Shown one piece after another: positions 44,009-53,312 of a stretch of 64,000 nt of DNA. The first letter of the stretch is position 1; each line of letters opens with the position of its first letter. The position numbers were made by a program, and so were the translations under genes. Below the pieces are notes generated by a model, which worked only from the letters and a program-made list of their open reading frames with translations, did not search any database and was not told where the DNA came from. Origin of the DNA: Desulfacinum infernum DSM 9756 (GTDB taxonomy: Bacteria > Desulfobacterota > Syntrophobacteria > Syntrophobacterales > DSM-9756); contig NZ_FQVB01000019.1 in the NCBI RefSeq assembly GCF_900129305.1, forward strand, positions 28,278 through 92,277, written 5' to 3'.

Positions 44009-44286
44009 GTGGTTCGGGGAATGTCGCTTTTCACTCGCCGGAGCCTTGAAGAAAGAGAGAAGCCTAATCTGAGCGATTTTTTCTTCGGGTGTCTCTTACA
44101 CCGCGTGATTAGCGGGCGGGGATAAACCCCGCCCGTACCCAATGGGTCCGGGGCTTTTTGTAGGGGCGGGCTTTACGCCCGCCCTTCAGGAGCTGTCCAT
44201 TAGAAAGAACCGTCCAATTCAGGAGAAGGTTAGGGCGTGCAATCTATGCGCAATCCCCCCGGCCCCCCTCTGAAAAAGGGGAAGAA
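44009..44286. repeat. Family E palindromes in a gene-free stretch
   Basis: GCGGGCGGGGATAAACCCCG at about 44112 and TAGGGGCGGGCTTTACGCCC at 44161, each closing on itself as an inverted repeat. The rest shows no gene. Confidence 0.6.
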
Positions 44287-44370
44287 TCAATTCGCGGACC
44301 ACGAATTACGAACCACGAATCACGGCTAACGGATTACGGATTACGGCTAACGGATCACGGATCACGAAAA
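44287..44370. repeat. Tandem repeat T3 (GGATTACGGCTAACGG type)
   Basis: About 84 bases of imperfect 9-11 base units (CACGAATTACGAACCACGAA, then GGATTACGGATTACGGCTAA). It ends at the ribosome site of citrate synthase. It matches T1 before rsmE. Confidence 0.75.
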
Positions 44371-44383
44371 AGGGAGGCGCACC

Positions 44384-45577
44384 ATGGCGGAGCAGACGGT
44401 ACGGACGAAAAACATCGGCCTTCGCGGCATCACGGTAGCCGACACCAAGATCAGTTACATCGACGGAGAACGGGGGGTTCTCATCTACCGAGGGTACAAG
44501 ATCGAAGATCTGGCCCGTAATTCCACCTTTCCCGAGACGGCCTATCTCCTGCTCCACGAATTCCTGCCCACTTCCCAAGAGCTGGAATCCTTTGAGGCAA
44601 AGATTCGAGAGTTTCGGGATCTGCCCGCCTTCGTGATCGAGGCCATGAAAACATGGCCCCGTGAGGCGCACCCCATGGATGCGCTCCAGGCGTCCATACC
44701 CCTCTTGGCCATGGCGGACCCGGACCTGGCCGACGAAACTCGAGAAGGCAACGTGGCCAAGGCGATCCGTCTGATCGCCCGGGTTCCCGCGGTGGTGGCC
44801 GCCTGGCACCGGATCCGCAGGGGCCTGGAGCTGCCGCCGCCCGACGACGCGTTGACCCATGCCGGAAACTTCCTGTGGCAGGTCTTTGGCAAAAAGCCGG
44901 ATGAAGAGACGGCGCGCGTCATGGATGTTTGCCTCATCCTCCACGCGGACCACACCTTCAACGCCTCCACCTTCGCATGCCGGGAAGTGGTGTCCACCCG
45001 AGCCCACATGTACGCCGGGGTGGCGGCCGGCGTGGGGGCGCTTTCCGGGGAGCTGCACGGTGGTGCCAACGCCCGGGTCATGGAGATGCTCCAAAAGATC
45101 GATCGGGACGGCGTGACGGACATCGCCGCCTGGGTCCGGGAGCGTCTGGACCGCAAGGAACGGATCATGGGCATGGGCCATGCCGTTTACAAGACGCTGG
45201 ATCCACGGGCCCGGATCCTCAAGGAGTTGGCGTTCCAGCTGGGCGAAAAGACGGGTCAGAAGAAGTGGCCCGAGATGACGGAGGCCATCGAAAGAGCGGC
45301 CATGGAGGAACTTCAGCGGCGGGGCAAGACGGGCATCCAACCCAACGTGGACTTTTACAGCGCGTCCGTGTATCACATCCTGGGCTTTCCGGGCGATCTC
45401 ATGACCTGCATTTTCGCGGTGTCTCGCATCGCCGGCTGGTGCGCGCACATCATCGAGGAAAAGTTCGGAGAGGCCCAGGGAAAGCCCGCCCTGTATCGGC
45501 CCAAGGCCGAATACGTGGGCGACTATTGCGGGCGCATGGATTGCGAATACGTCCCGCCGGAAAAACGGGCCAAATGA
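44384..45577 (+). CDS. gltA: Citrate synthase
   Basis: 397 residues; condenses acetyl-CoA with oxaloacetate. The N-terminus GLRGITVADTKISYIDG and LIYRGYKIEDLA are of the short citrate/2-methylcitrate synthase type. The catalytic His/Asp regions are LHADHTFNASTFACR, GALSGELHGGANARVMEML, ERIMGMGHAVYK and NVDFYSASVYHILGF. GGGAGG lies 6-7 bases before the ATG. 2-methylcitrate synthase cannot be fully excluded by eye, but no prp genes are adjacent. Confidence 0.92.
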   Translation: MAEQTVRTKNIGLRGITVADTKISYIDGERGVLIYRGYKIEDLARNSTFPETAYLLLHEFLPTSQELESFEAKIREFRDLPAFVIEAMKTWPREAHPMDALQASIPLLAMADPDLADETREGNVAKAIRLIARVPAVVAAWHRIRRGLELPPPDDALTHAGNFLWQVFGKKPDEETARVMDVCLILHADHTFNASTFACREVVSTRAHMYAGVAAGVGALSGELHGGANARVMEMLQKIDRDGVTDIAAWVRERLDRKERIMGMGHAVYKTLDPRARILKELAFQLGEKTGQKKWPEMTEAIERAAMEELQRRGKTGIQPNVDFYSASVYHILGFPGDLMTCIFAVSRIAGWCAHIIEEKFGEAQGKPALYRPKAEYVGDYCGRMDCEYVPPEKRAK

Positions 45578-45630
45578 AGCGGACGCAGTAAGAGCCCAGG
45601 GCCGAAGAGCCCGGAAGGAGTGGAAAAATT

Positions 45631-46476
45631 TTGGAGGCCTTTTCGTCGTTGGGAGTGGGATGCGGATTGCTGGCAGCGCTCAGTTGGGGAAGTTCGGATT
45701 TCAGCGGCGGGGTGGCGTCCCGGAGGATCAGCTCCTTTCAGGCCTTGATTCTGGGAACCGTGGCGGCCCTGGTCGTCTTGGTTTCTTGTGCGTGGCTCTA
45801 TGGGGAATCCTTTCCCGTCATGAAGGACACCTTGTGGGCCTTTGCCGCGGGATCCCTGGGAGCCCTCGGGATCGCCGCCCTCTATCACGGCCTGGCCATC
45901 GGCAGTGCCGCCGTGGTGGCTCCCAGCAGCGCCGTGGTGGGCGCCCTGTTCCCCGTGATCTTCGGAACCTTTCTGGAAGGGGCGCCCGGCGGCAAAACCT
46001 ATGCGGGCTTTGTGCTGGGGGGGCTGGGGATCTGGCTTGTGGCGCGAACGGCCGCCAACGGAGAAGGCCTGGGCTTGAAAGGCTTGGGGGCCGGGCTGGC
46101 CGCGGGGGTCGGGTTCGGAAGCTACTTCGTCTGTATCGCCCAGGCGGATTCCTCGGGCCTTTTTGCGCCGCTGGTGGTGGCCAAGGCCGCCTCGCTCCTC
46201 CTGGGCCTCGTCATGGTGGTGCTGCTTCGCCAGGGGATTCCTTCCCCGTCCAAGAGCCCGGCGGCTCTCCTGGCGGGAGTCCTGGATGCGGGCGGGAACG
46301 TCTTTTACATGATGGCCCAACAATATTCCCGGCTGGACGTGGCGGCCGTGCTCACGTCCATGTATCCGGCGGCCACGGTGGTCCTGGCCGCCGTGCTTCT
46401 CAAGGAGCGGGTGTCGGGGTCCCAGTGGCTGGGAGTGGCCTTGTGCCTGGGAGCGGTTTCCCTCATCGCTTCATGA
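45631..46476 (+). CDS. EamA/DMT-family transporter
   Basis: 281 residues with about ten hydrophobic helices arranged as two EamA repeats (residues 5-140 and 150-281). Recognisable pieces are AALSWGSSDFSGGVASRRIS, PSSAVVGALFPVIFGTFLEG and VLTSMYPAATVVLAAVLLKE. The TTG start follows AAGGAG by 11 bases. The substrate cannot be told; relatives export amino acids or metabolites. It is 53 bases after citrate synthase. Confidence 0.85.
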   Translation: MEAFSSLGVGCGLLAALSWGSSDFSGGVASRRISSFQALILGTVAALVVLVSCAWLYGESFPVMKDTLWAFAAGSLGALGIAALYHGLAIGSAAVVAPSSAVVGALFPVIFGTFLEGAPGGKTYAGFVLGGLGIWLVARTAANGEGLGLKGLGAGLAAGVGFGSYFVCIAQADSSGLFAPLVVAKAASLLLGLVMVVLLRQGIPSPSKSPAALLAGVLDAGGNVFYMMAQQYSRLDVAAVLTSMYPAATVVLAAVLLKERVSGSQWLGVALCLGAVSLIAS

Positions 46477-46565
46477 CCCCCGGCGGCTGGCTGTTTCCAC
46501 ACTGCCCACTGGCAGCTTTTCCGACAAGGTTCTTCCGGCTCATGAGGCAAGGGAATTTTCGTTCA

Positions 46566-46690
46566 CTTCGTAGCCGCGGGGCTTCAGCCCCGCGGGAAAG
46601 TGCCGTCTGAACCCCATGACATCATGGGCAGCAAGCCTTATGGCCCAGCAAAGTTCGGGGGGCTTCCGCAGCCCTAAAGGGCTGCGCTAC
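46566..46690 (-). repeat. Family A palindromic element, partial reversed copy A4
   Basis: Runs from CGTAGCCGCGGGGCTTCAGC to GCAGCCCTAAAGGGCTGCGC, so both internal hairpins are kept but the outer termini are missing. It forms the 3' end of the tiny signal-peptide frame on the minus strand. Confidence 0.75.
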
Positions 46691-46797
46691 AGGTCGTAGG
46701 CGGCGGCCGTCCCGGGAACGAAACCGGCTGCCACCGCAAGGAGAAGCGCAAGGCCTATCATCCGGATCCGAAGGAATTTGCTGGGCGACTTTTCCAT
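46687..46797 (-). pseudogene. Small signal-peptide ORF cut off by element A4
   Basis: 36 codons on the minus strand: a basic start (MEKSPSKFLRIRM), a hydrophobic stretch (IGLALLLAVAAGFVP) and a signal-peptidase-like GTAAAYD, then TAG. The TAG belongs to the GTAGCGCAGCCC edge of the repeat. A very good ribosome site, AAGGAG, lies 8 bases before the ATG. This looks like the export signal of a secreted protein gene whose body was lost to the repeat insertion, or possibly a tiny real gene. Confidence 0.5.
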
Positions 46798-46849
46798 GGA
46801 ATGTGCTCCTTTCGGTTATTCCGCAGGAACGAGGGTAGCTCCAATCAAC

Positions 46850-46950
46850 ACCTGTGGGAGCGGCGAAAGCCGCGAAAAGGAGCCGGCCATTCCGCGGAGG
46901 TGCGGTCAGCCCGAGCTCGTCGCGCCCGGCGGCGCTCCCGCAAAAGGACC
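46850..46950. repeat. Family D element (TGTGGGAGCGGCGAAAGCCG)
   Basis: CTGTGGGAGCGGCGAAAGCC on the left and CGCCCGGCGGCGCTCCCGCA on the right form an imperfect inverted pair like a REP doublet. Further copies lie at 51958, 56388 and 59275. Confidence 0.6.
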
Positions 46951-46975
46951 TCAACAGGCCCCCCGCCATTACGCA

Positions 46976-47260
46976 TCAAGGGGAAGCCGATCGGCGGGTC
47001 TTGGCCGCTTCGATGGCTTCCAGGAGCGAATCCACCCGGGGCTTGGGGGCCTTGGAAAAGGCAGCGTCCCACTCTTCCGGGGTGAGCAGACGGCGAAGCA
47101 CCGCTTCGGCATGGAACCTGTGTTGCCAGCAGGCCGGCGTTCGAGAACAAGGAAGATTTCCGTTCTCCCGGCGGCAGTAGCCGAAGGAAACCTGATGGCC
47201 CAGCTTGGGGCATCGCGCCTCCAGAGCGTCCAGTTTTTCCATCAATTGTTCAAATGTCAT
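46976..47260 (-). CDS. Small Cys-rich protein
   Basis: 94 residues with helical ends and four cysteines in CPKLGHQVSFGYCRRENGN plus LPCSRTPACW, a pattern that could bind zinc or an iron-sulfur cluster. The C-terminal half is an amphipathic helix pair (LLTPEEWDAAFSKAPKPRV). ATG 47260 gives a compact product; the frame further upstream reads through repeats. No named function is recognised. It stands alone between repeats. Confidence 0.65.
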   Translation of the reverse strand: MTFEQLMEKLDALEARCPKLGHQVSFGYCRRENGNLPCSRTPACWQHRFHAEAVLRRLLTPEEWDAAFSKAPKPRVDSLLEAIEAAKTRRSASP

Positions 47261-47453
47261 GCGGCATCCCCCATAACCGGGTGGAGAAGGGGGCCTCTCG
47301 CGGAGATCGCGGAGGGTGAAACGGTCTCTCACAGAGATCGCGGAGGGCACGGAGGGCTCCCGGCGAGGCTGGACCCGTAGGGGCGAATCAGCATTCGCCC
47401 CTACAGCCACGTCGTGGGAATGCCGAGAGGCGCCATGAGCCCGCGACCGGTCG
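47261..47453. repeat. Short gap with CGCGGAG repeats and a family C palindrome
   Basis: Two imperfect copies of CTCTCGCGGAGATCGCGGAG lie at about 47296-47355. GTAGGGGCGAATCAGCATTC continues into GCCCCTAC at 47379-47405, a perfect hairpin of the family C core. Confidence 0.55.
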
Positions 47454-48815
47454 TTACGGCTTGGGAAATGCCTCCGTGCTGGCCAGTGCCCGCTGGATCT
47501 CCTCGTCGGGAAGTTCGTAACGGGTGAGCTTGCCCGACAGGAAGGCGTCGTAGCTCGCCAGATCCACGTAGCCGTGGCCGCTCCAATTGAAAAGAATCAC
47601 CTTTTCCTTCCCTTCCTCCTTGGCCCGCAGGGCTTCCTGCACCACGGCGGCGATGGCGTGGGTCGTTTCGGGAGCCGGAATGAAGCCTTCCGCGCGGGCC
47701 CACTGCACCCCGGCCGTGAACGTTTCGATCTGATCGAAGGCCCGGGCTTCGATGAGTCTTTCTTCCAGGAGATGACTCACGATGGGGGCCATGCCGTGGT
47801 AGCGAAGGCCTCCGGCGTGGATGGGAGCCGGCACGAAGTCGTGGCCCAGGGTGTGCATGGGAAGCAGCGGGGTGGTCATGGCCGTGTCGCCGAAGTCGTA
47901 GCGGAAGGGACCCCGGGTGAGGGTGGGACAGCTGGTGGGTTCGGCGGCCACCACTGTCACGTCCTTGCCGTGGATCTTATCGCGCACGAAGGGCAGGCAC
48001 AGCCCGGCGAAGTTGGATCCGCCCCCGGCGCATCCCAGCACCACGTCGGGGTAGAGCCCCAGCTTTTCCATCTGTTTTTGGGCTTCCAGCCCGATGATGG
48101 TCTGGTGGAGCAGCACGTGGTTCAGGACGCTTCCCAGGGAATAGCGGGCTTCGGGGTCGCCCACGGCGTCTTCGATGGCTTCGCTGATGGCGATCCCCAG
48201 GCTGCCGGGAGAGTCGGGATCCTGGGCCAGGATCTTCCTGCCGGCTTCCGTGCGGTTGCTGGGGCTGGGGATGCACTCGGCGCCCCACGTCTGCATCATC
48301 AAACGCCGATAGGGCTTCTGGTTGTAGCTCACCTTCACCATATAGACGCGGCATTCCAGCCCGAACATCTGGCAGGCCATGCTCAGAGCGCTTCCCCACT
48401 GGCCCGCTCCCGTTTCCGTGGCCAGGCGCTTGATCCCGAAGATCTTGTTGTAGTAGGCCTGAGCCACGGCCGTGTTGGGCTTGTGGGATCCCGGGGGGCT
48501 CACGCCCTCGTTCTTATAGAAAATCTTGGCGGGCGTTCCCAGGGCCTTTTCCAGGTTCCGGGCCCGATAGAGGGGCGTGGGCCGCCAGATGGCATACTTT
48601 TCCAAAACCGGTTCGGGGATTTCGATCCACCGGTCCGTGGACATTTCCTGCTCGATCAGGTTCATGGGAAAGACGGGCGCCAGGTCTTCCGGCTTTACGG
48701 GCTCACCCGTGGCCGGGTGCAGGGGTGGGCGCATGGGGGTGGGCAGGTCGGCCAGAATGTTGTACCACTGGCGGGGCATCTCCGATTCGTCCAGAAAAAC
48801 CTTAATCTGTTCCAT
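47454..48815 (-). CDS. trpB: Tryptophan synthase beta chain, TrpB2 type
   Basis: 453 residues, PLP-dependent. The long N-terminal extension ([20 protein letters not shown]) and length mark the TrpB2 group rather than classic TrpB. The PLP lysine is in [17 protein letters not shown], the phosphate-binding loop is [11 protein letters not shown] and [11 protein letters not shown] is conserved. No trpA is near, and TrpB2 enzymes are known to work without TrpA, possibly as serine-indole salvage. GGAGGAGA precedes the ATG. A terminator and a structured leader or sRNA lie just upstream. Confidence 0.93.
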   Translation of the reverse strand: MEQIKVFLDESEMPRQWYNILADLPTPMRPPLHPATGEPVKPEDLAPVFPMNLIEQEMSTDRWIEIPEPVLEKYAIWRPTPLYRARNLEKALGTPAKIFYKNEGVSPPGSHKPNTAVAQAYYNKIFGIKRLATETGAGQWGSALSMACQMFGLECRVYMVKVSYNQKPYRRLMMQTWGAECIPSPSNRTEAGRKILAQDPDSPGSLGIAISEAIEDAVGDPEARYSLGSVLNHVLLHQTIIGLEAQKQMEKLGLYPDVVLGCAGGGSNFAGLCLPFVRDKIHGKDVTVVAAEPTSCPTLTRGPFRYDFGDTAMTTPLLPMHTLGHDFVPAPIHAGGLRYHGMAPIVSHLLEERLIEARAFDQIETFTAGVQWARAEGFIPAPETTHAIAAVVQEALRAKEEGKEKVILFNWSGHGYVDLASYDAFLSGKLTRYELPDEEIQRALASTEAFPKP

Positions 48816-48854
48816 GTCTCCTCCTTTGATCCGTTTCTATCGATCCGGCTTGAC

Positions 48855-48892
48855 AAAAAAGGCCGCGGGGCTTTCACCCCGCGGCCTTTTTT
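48855..48892. terminator. Strong symmetrical intrinsic terminator upstream of trpB
   Basis: AAAAAAGGCCGCGGGG, loop CTTTCA, CCCCGCGGCCTTTTTT: a 16-base stem including the A/T flanks, so it works in both directions. On the trpB strand it ends about 40 bases before the start codon. Confidence 0.85.
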
Positions 48893-48894
48893 GT

Positions 48895-49076
48895 CGAAAC
48901 GAAAGAACCGTGGGGGATCCGCCTCACCCACGGTTCTTGTTGCCTTATCGGAAGGGCTTACCGGTGGGCAGGCTCACATCCAAGCCTGCCACCACCACAT
49001 CCCATTCGGGACGCGCCCACACGCTGCCATTCTAGATCCATGTTTCATGTAGACTCTCCACGCACTACGATCATCC
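48895..49076 (-). ncRNA. Candidate structured small RNA or trpB leader
   Basis: About 180 bases between a promoter (49084-49113) and the terminator, with no convincing gene. The minus strand can fold into a 12-base stem AAGAACCGTGGG/CCCACGGTTCTT (48903-48938), an 8-base stem GGCAGGCT/AGCCTGCC (48967-48990) and a small TCCCGAATGGGA hairpin. The length and promoter-terminator frame would suit 6S RNA or a cis-regulatory leader, but identity is not proven. A 28-codon frame in it has only one Trp codon. Confidence 0.35.
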
Positions 49077-49083
49077 AAGATAC

Positions 49084-49113
49084 CTGCTACCACAGCCCGG
49101 AACCCGTTGTCAA
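49084..49113 (-). promoter_or_regulatory. Candidate sigma-70 promoter of the trpB leader / sRNA
   Basis: On the minus strand: TTGACA, an 18-base spacer and TAGCAG. Confidence 0.5.
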
Positions 49114-49189
49114 AGGCAATTGCCACGCCGATCCAGCGCCCCCCTCTTTCCAAAAGACGGGGCGTCCAAGAACGTGCTTCTCCCCCATC

Positions 49190-49246
49190 CCTCATCACCC
49201 GTCACCCGTCACTCATCACTCATCACTCATCACTCATCACTCACCC
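49190..49246. repeat. Tandem repeat T4 (CTCATCA / GTGATGA type)
   Basis: About 55 bases of CATCACTCATCACTCATCAC units. The stop codon of cysQ lies inside it. It is related to T2. Confidence 0.8.
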
Positions 49247-50042
49247 GGGCGGCGGCGTCCAGGATTCCCGTCTCGCGCAGCCATTCCAGGCCGGGTGCCG
49301 CCAGAAAGTAGCCGTTGACCAGGTCTTGCTTGTTGTAGGTGATTTCCCTGCCCGCAGGGTCCACCACCACGCCGCCGGCGGCCGCCACCACGGCGTGTCC
49401 GGCTCCCGTATCCCATTCCCAGGTGGGGCCGAACCGGGGATAGAAATCCGCTTCGCCGGCGGCCACGGCGCAGAACTTGAGTGCGCTTCCCCGCGGCAGC
49501 CTTTCGTGGGGGGGGAGGAGGTTGAAGAAGGATTCCATGGCCGGCGTGGGATGGGATCGGGTGGCCACGACGACCAGCGGCCTATCCGGTTCGGGCGCCT
49601 TGATCTTCAGCGGCCGTGTTTCCCTGCCCGCCTTTTCGAAGGCGCCGGTTTCCACGTCGCCCACGAACAACCGGTCCGCATCGGGCACGTACACTATGCC
49701 GAAGACGGGGGCGCCGTCTTCGATCAGCGCCACGTTGATGGTGAATTCTCCGTTTCTCTTGATGAACTCCTTGGTGCCGTCCAGGGGATCCACCAGCCAG
49801 AAGCGTTTCCAACCCTTGCGGATTTCGTAGGTGATGCTTTTTCCTTCCTCGGAAAGGACGGGAATATCCGGGGTGATCCGCTCCAATCCTGTACTCAGGA
49901 TCTCGTGGGATTTCCGGTCGGCCAGGGTGAGCGGCGTACGGTCCTCCTTGGTGGTGACGGCGAAGTCCGATCGGTAGATTTCCAGGATGGCGGTTCCGGC
50001 TTCCCGGACCAGCATTTCCAAGTCCTCGGCAAATGGGCGCAT
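49230..50042 (-). CDS. cysQ: 3'(2'),5'-bisphosphate nucleotidase CysQ
   Basis: 270 residues of the inositol-monophosphatase fold; removes the 3'-phosphate of PAP/PAPS from sulfate assimilation. Metal-site motifs: [30 protein letters not shown] and [17 protein letters not shown]. The ATG follows GAGGAAAACTCCC-type sequence. The last codons (RVSDE, then TGA) are read from the tandem repeat T4, so the natural C-terminus may have been altered. It is divergent from rpsB. Confidence 0.92.
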   Translation of the reverse strand: MRPFAEDLEMLVREAGTAILEIYRSDFAVTTKEDRTPLTLADRKSHEILSTGLERITPDIPVLSEEGKSITYEIRKGWKRFWLVDPLDGTKEFIKRNGEFTINVALIEDGAPVFGIVYVPDADRLFVGDVETGAFEKAGRETRPLKIKAPEPDRPLVVVATRSHPTPAMESFFNLLPPHERLPRGSALKFCAVAAGEADFYPRFGPTWEWDTGAGHAVVAAAGGVVVDPAGREITYNKQDLVNGYFLAAPGLEWLRETGILDAAARVSDE

Positions 50043-50207
50043 GGGAGTTTTCCTCTCTTTCTCATTTCCCTGTTGCATGGGGGACATGCCCTGTGCTATG
50101 GAACCTCGGTTCAACCCAAACCGCACATTCCGCGAACCTTTTGGTGCCTGAGCCGCCGGGGCCGGGTGCATCGCGGGATGGAGGGCAAACCAGAAGGAGG
50201 TTTTTGT

Positions 50208-51053
50208 ATGTCGGTTGTTACCATGAAGCAGCTTCTTGAAGCCGGTGTCCATTTCGGGCACCAGACCCGCCGCTGGAACCCCAAGATGAAACCCTACATC
50301 TTCGGGGCCCGCAACGGAATCTACATTATCGACCTGCAGCGCACGGTCAAGCTTTTCCGGACGGCCTACAAGTTCGTGGTGGACGTGACGGCGGCCGGGG
50401 AAAACGTCCTTTTCGTGGGAACCAAGCGCCAGGCCCAGGACACGATCCGGGAACAGGCCGAGCGGTGCGGCATGTTTTATGTCAATCACCGCTGGCTGGG
50501 CGGCATGCTCACCAATTTCAAGACCATCAAGCTCCGCATCGACCGCCTCAAAGAGCTGGACGCCATGTTCGAAGACGGCAGTGTCAACCGTTTCCCCAAA
50601 AAGGAAGTGCTGCGCCTGGCCCGCGAACGGGAAAAGCTGGAACGGAATCTGGGCGGCATCAAGAACATGACCCGCCTTCCCGGCGCGGTCTACGTGGTGG
50701 ACCCGCAAAAGGAAAAGATCGCCGTGGCCGAGGCCAATCGCCTGGGAATCCCGGTGGTGGCCATTATTGACACCAACTGCGATCCGGACGTGATCGACTA
50801 TCCCATCCCCGGCAACGACGACGCCATCCGGGCCATTAAGCTCATTACCACCCGTATCGCCGATGCCTGTGTGGAAGGGCGCCAGCAGTTTGAAGAGTCC
50901 CGTCAGGCCGCCGGCGACAAGGAACCGGAAGGACTGGAAGAAGTGCCTGCAGGCAAGCTGCTCCAGGAAGAGGAAGGCGGCCCCGAGGTGGAAATCGTCA
51001 ACCCGGTGGAGGCGGCTCCGGCTCCCGAGGCGGCACCCCGGGATGCCGAGTAA
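50208..51053 (+). CDS. rpsB: 30S ribosomal protein S2
   Basis: 281 residues. Core motifs: [55 protein letters not shown] and [12 protein letters not shown]. The protein has an acidic C-terminal extension of about 40 residues beyond the E. coli length, rich in Glu, Pro and Ala. A perfect AAGGAGG sits 7 bases before the ATG. It is first in the rpsB-tsf-pyrH-frr run. Confidence 0.97.
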   Translation: MSVVTMKQLLEAGVHFGHQTRRWNPKMKPYIFGARNGIYIIDLQRTVKLFRTAYKFVVDVTAAGENVLFVGTKRQAQDTIREQAERCGMFYVNHRWLGGMLTNFKTIKLRIDRLKELDAMFEDGSVNRFPKKEVLRLAREREKLERNLGGIKNMTRLPGAVYVVDPQKEKIAVAEANRLGIPVVAIIDTNCDPDVIDYPIPGNDDAIRAIKLITTRIADACVEGRQQFEESRQAAGDKEPEGLEEVPAGKLLQEEEGGPEVEIVNPVEAAPAPEAAPRDAE

Positions 51054-51089
51054 TCAGCAGAATTTGCTACAACCTGAAGGAATACCCGG

Positions 51090-51110
51090 CGGCGGATGCA
51101 CCATCCGCCG
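51090..51110 (+). promoter_or_regulatory. Hairpin between rpsB and tsf
   Basis: The 9-base stem CGGCGGATG/CATCCGCCG has a 3-base loop and no T-run. It may be a partial terminator or an mRNA-stability element that sets the S2 to EF-Ts ratio. Confidence 0.5.
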
Positions 51111-51140
51111 TTGGTGTGAAAAGGGACAAGGAGGAGACCG

Positions 51141-51734
51141 TTGGAAATTACAGCTGCCATGGTTCGGGAACTGCGTGAAAAGACCAATGCCGGCATGATG
51201 GACTGCAAGAAAGCCCTGCAGGAGACCGGTGGGGACATGGAAAAGGCCGTGGACCTGCTCCGCAAGAAGGGGCTGGCCACCGCCATGAAACGCGCCGGCA
51301 AGGAAGCCAGCGAAGGCGCCGTGCAGGCCTACATCCATGCGGGCGGCAAGATCGGCGTGCTGGTGGAGGTAAACTGCGAAACCGATTTCGCGGCGCGAAG
51401 CGAAGACTTCCAGACCTTCGTGAAGGACGTGGCCATGCAGATCGCCGCCACCAACCCCCTGGGCATTACCCGCGAGGACGTGCCCCAGGACGTGGTGGAG
51501 CGGGAGCGCGCCATTTTCGTGGAGCAGGCCAAGGAGTCGGGCAAGCCGGATCATATCGTGGAAAAAATGGTGGAAGGCCGCTTGCGCAAGTTCTATGAGG
51601 AAAACGTCCTGATGGAACAGGCCTTCGTCAAGGATCCGGACAAGACCATCGAGGACTACCTGAACGAGCTGGTGGCCAAGACGGGCGAACGCATCGTGAT
51701 CCGCCGCTTCGTGCGCTACCAGTTGGGCGCTTAG
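51141..51734 (+). CDS. tsf: Translation elongation factor Ts
   Basis: 197 residues, the short EF-Ts form that regenerates EF-Tu-GTP. It has the N-terminal UBA-like domain ([19 protein letters not shown]) and the core motif [21 protein letters not shown], but only one core repeat compared with E. coli (283 residues), as in many short-type bacteria. The TTG start lies behind AAGGAGG. The stop TAG is the first triplet of element A5. Confidence 0.96.
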   Translation: MEITAAMVRELREKTNAGMMDCKKALQETGGDMEKAVDLLRKKGLATAMKRAGKEASEGAVQAYIHAGGKIGVLVEVNCETDFAARSEDFQTFVKDVAMQIAATNPLGITREDVPQDVVERERAIFVEQAKESGKPDHIVEKMVEGRLRKFYEENVLMEQAFVKDPDKTIEDYLNELVAKTGERIVIRRFVRYQLGA

Positions 51735-51937
51735 GAACTTGCCCGGGAACGCCGCGGATGATCTCTTTTCTCGTAGCTGCGAAGGAGTCCCACGCCGTCG
51801 GCTAGGCCATCGCATACGGCTTGCGCCTTCAAGGGGTTACCATGATCCTTCTCCGCGGGGCTGAAGCCCCGCGGCTACGGAAAGAGCGGCCATAGCCCGG
51901 GCTCTTGTGTCGGAGAGCCATGGTCGGACATGCTCTT
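51732..51937 (+). repeat. Family A palindromic element, copy A5
   Basis: Left terminus TAGGAACTTGCCCGGGAA, right terminus TGGTCGGACATGCTC. The first internal hairpin has decayed to GTAGCTGCGAAGG; the second (CCGCGGGGCTGAAGCCCCGC) is intact. It lies within the tsf-pyrH interval and its TAG ends tsf. Confidence 0.8.
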
Positions 51938-52018
51938 GGCGGGCGGTCCGGGAACGGGTGTGGGAGCGGCGTGAGCCGTGATTCTGTGCTTGCCTGACGG
52001 AAGGAAGGATGCTTTGCT

Positions 52019-52756
52019 GTGGCCAAAGATGCCCCGATTTACCGCCGTGTGCTGCTTAAGCTGAGCGGCGAGGCCCTGATGGGCGACGGCAACTACGGAA
52101 TCGAGCCCCGCGTGATCGAAGAGATCGCCGAAGAGATCGCCCAGGTGCACCACCTGGGCGTGGAAATGGCGCTGGTGATCGGGGGCGGCAACATCTTCCG
52201 CGGCGTATCCGCCGCGTCCAAGGGCATGGACCGGGCCACGGCCGACTACATGGGCATGCTGGCCACGGTGATGAACGCCCTGGCTCTGCAACAGGCCCTG
52301 GAAAAGCGCGGCGTGACCACGCGGGTCCAGTCGGCCATCGATATGAAGGAAGTGGCCGAGCCCTATATCCGTCGCCGTGCCATCCGCCACCTGGAAAAGG
52401 GACGGATCGTCATCTTCGCCGCCGGGACGGGGCTTCCATTTTTCACCACCGATACGGCGGCGGCGCTGCGGGCGGTGGAGATTGGAGCCTCGGTGCTGCT
52501 GAAGGCCACCAAGGTGGACGGCGTCTACGATTCGGATCCCATGAAGGATTCCAAGGCCCGAAAATACGACCGGGTGACCTTCACCGAAGTGTTGCAAAAG
52601 AATCTCAAGGTCATGGATGCCACCGCCATCTCCATGGCCCGGGATCATAACCTTCCGGTGATTGTCTTCAATTTGAGAAAGAGCGGAAACATCCGCAAGG
52701 TGATCATGGGGAAAACCGTGGGAACGTTGGTGGAGGGAGGTGCCGATGCTGAATGA
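52019..52756 (+). CDS. pyrH: UMP kinase
   Basis: 245-residue amino-acid-kinase-family UMP kinase. Motifs: [63 protein letters not shown] and [13 protein letters not shown]. The GTG start is behind GGAAGGAAGG. A family A element and a D-type hairpin separate it from tsf, but its 3' end overlaps frr, so pyrH-frr are coupled. Confidence 0.97.
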   Translation: MAKDAPIYRRVLLKLSGEALMGDGNYGIEPRVIEEIAEEIAQVHHLGVEMALVIGGGNIFRGVSAASKGMDRATADYMGMLATVMNALALQQALEKRGVTTRVQSAIDMKEVAEPYIRRRAIRHLEKGRIVIFAAGTGLPFFTTDTAAALRAVEIGASVLLKATKVDGVYDSDPMKDSKARKYDRVTFTEVLQKNLKVMDATAISMARDHNLPVIVFNLRKSGNIRKVIMGKTVGTLVEGGADAE

Positions 52757-53303
52757 CGTCTACGCGGATGCAAGAGACAGGATGCAGAAAGCCCTCGGCA
52801 ACCTGGACAAGGAGTTCAAACGCCTGAGGACGGGGCGGGCCTCCGTGGCCTTGGTGGACGGCATCAAGGTCGAATATTACGGGACTCCCACGCCCCTCAA
52901 CCAACTGGCCACGCTCACCATTCCCGAACCGCGCACCATCATGATCCAGCCGTGGGACCAGAGCTGCATCGGTGAGGTGGAAAAGGCCATCCTGAAGTCC
53001 GAACTGGGGCTCACCCCCATGAACGACGGGAAGGTGATCCGCATCAACGTGCCACCTCTCACCGAAGAACGGCGCAGGGAGCTGGTCAAGCTCGTGAAGA
53101 AGATGGCCGAAGAGGCCAAGGTGGCGGTCCGCAACATCCGCCGCGATGCCAACGAGATGATCAAGGACCTGAAGAAAGAGAAAGAGATCTCCGAGGACGA
53201 GCAGTTCAAGGGCCAGGAAGAGGTCCAGAAGATCACGGACGAGTTCATCAAGAAGATCGATGAGCTGAGCGCGGCCAAGGAAAAAGAGATCCTCGAGATC
53301 TAA
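52746..53303 (+). CDS. frr: Ribosome recycling factor
   Basis: 185 residues; releases ribosomes from mRNA after termination. The helical bundle motifs [40 protein letters not shown] and [20 protein letters not shown] (nearly) are clear. ATG 52746 follows GGGAGG by 5-6 bases and overlaps the pyrH stop; GTG 52740 is also in frame. Confidence 0.96.
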   Translation: MLNDVYADARDRMQKALGNLDKEFKRLRTGRASVALVDGIKVEYYGTPTPLNQLATLTIPEPRTIMIQPWDQSCIGEVEKAILKSELGLTPMNDGKVIRINVPPLTEERRRELVKLVKKMAEEAKVAVRNIRRDANEMIKDLKKEKEISEDEQFKGQEEVQKITDEFIKKIDELSAAKEKEILEI

Positions 53304-53312
53304 GAAGATGCC

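Noticed and set aside
46850..46950. Possible small gene in the gap before the Cys-rich protein
   Set aside because: The open frames there are translations of the family D repeat with no ribosome site or conserved feature.
48945..49042. Trp-attenuator leader peptide for trpB
   Set aside because: The only ATG frame of suitable size holds a single Trp codon and no ribosome site, so classic attenuation is not supported.
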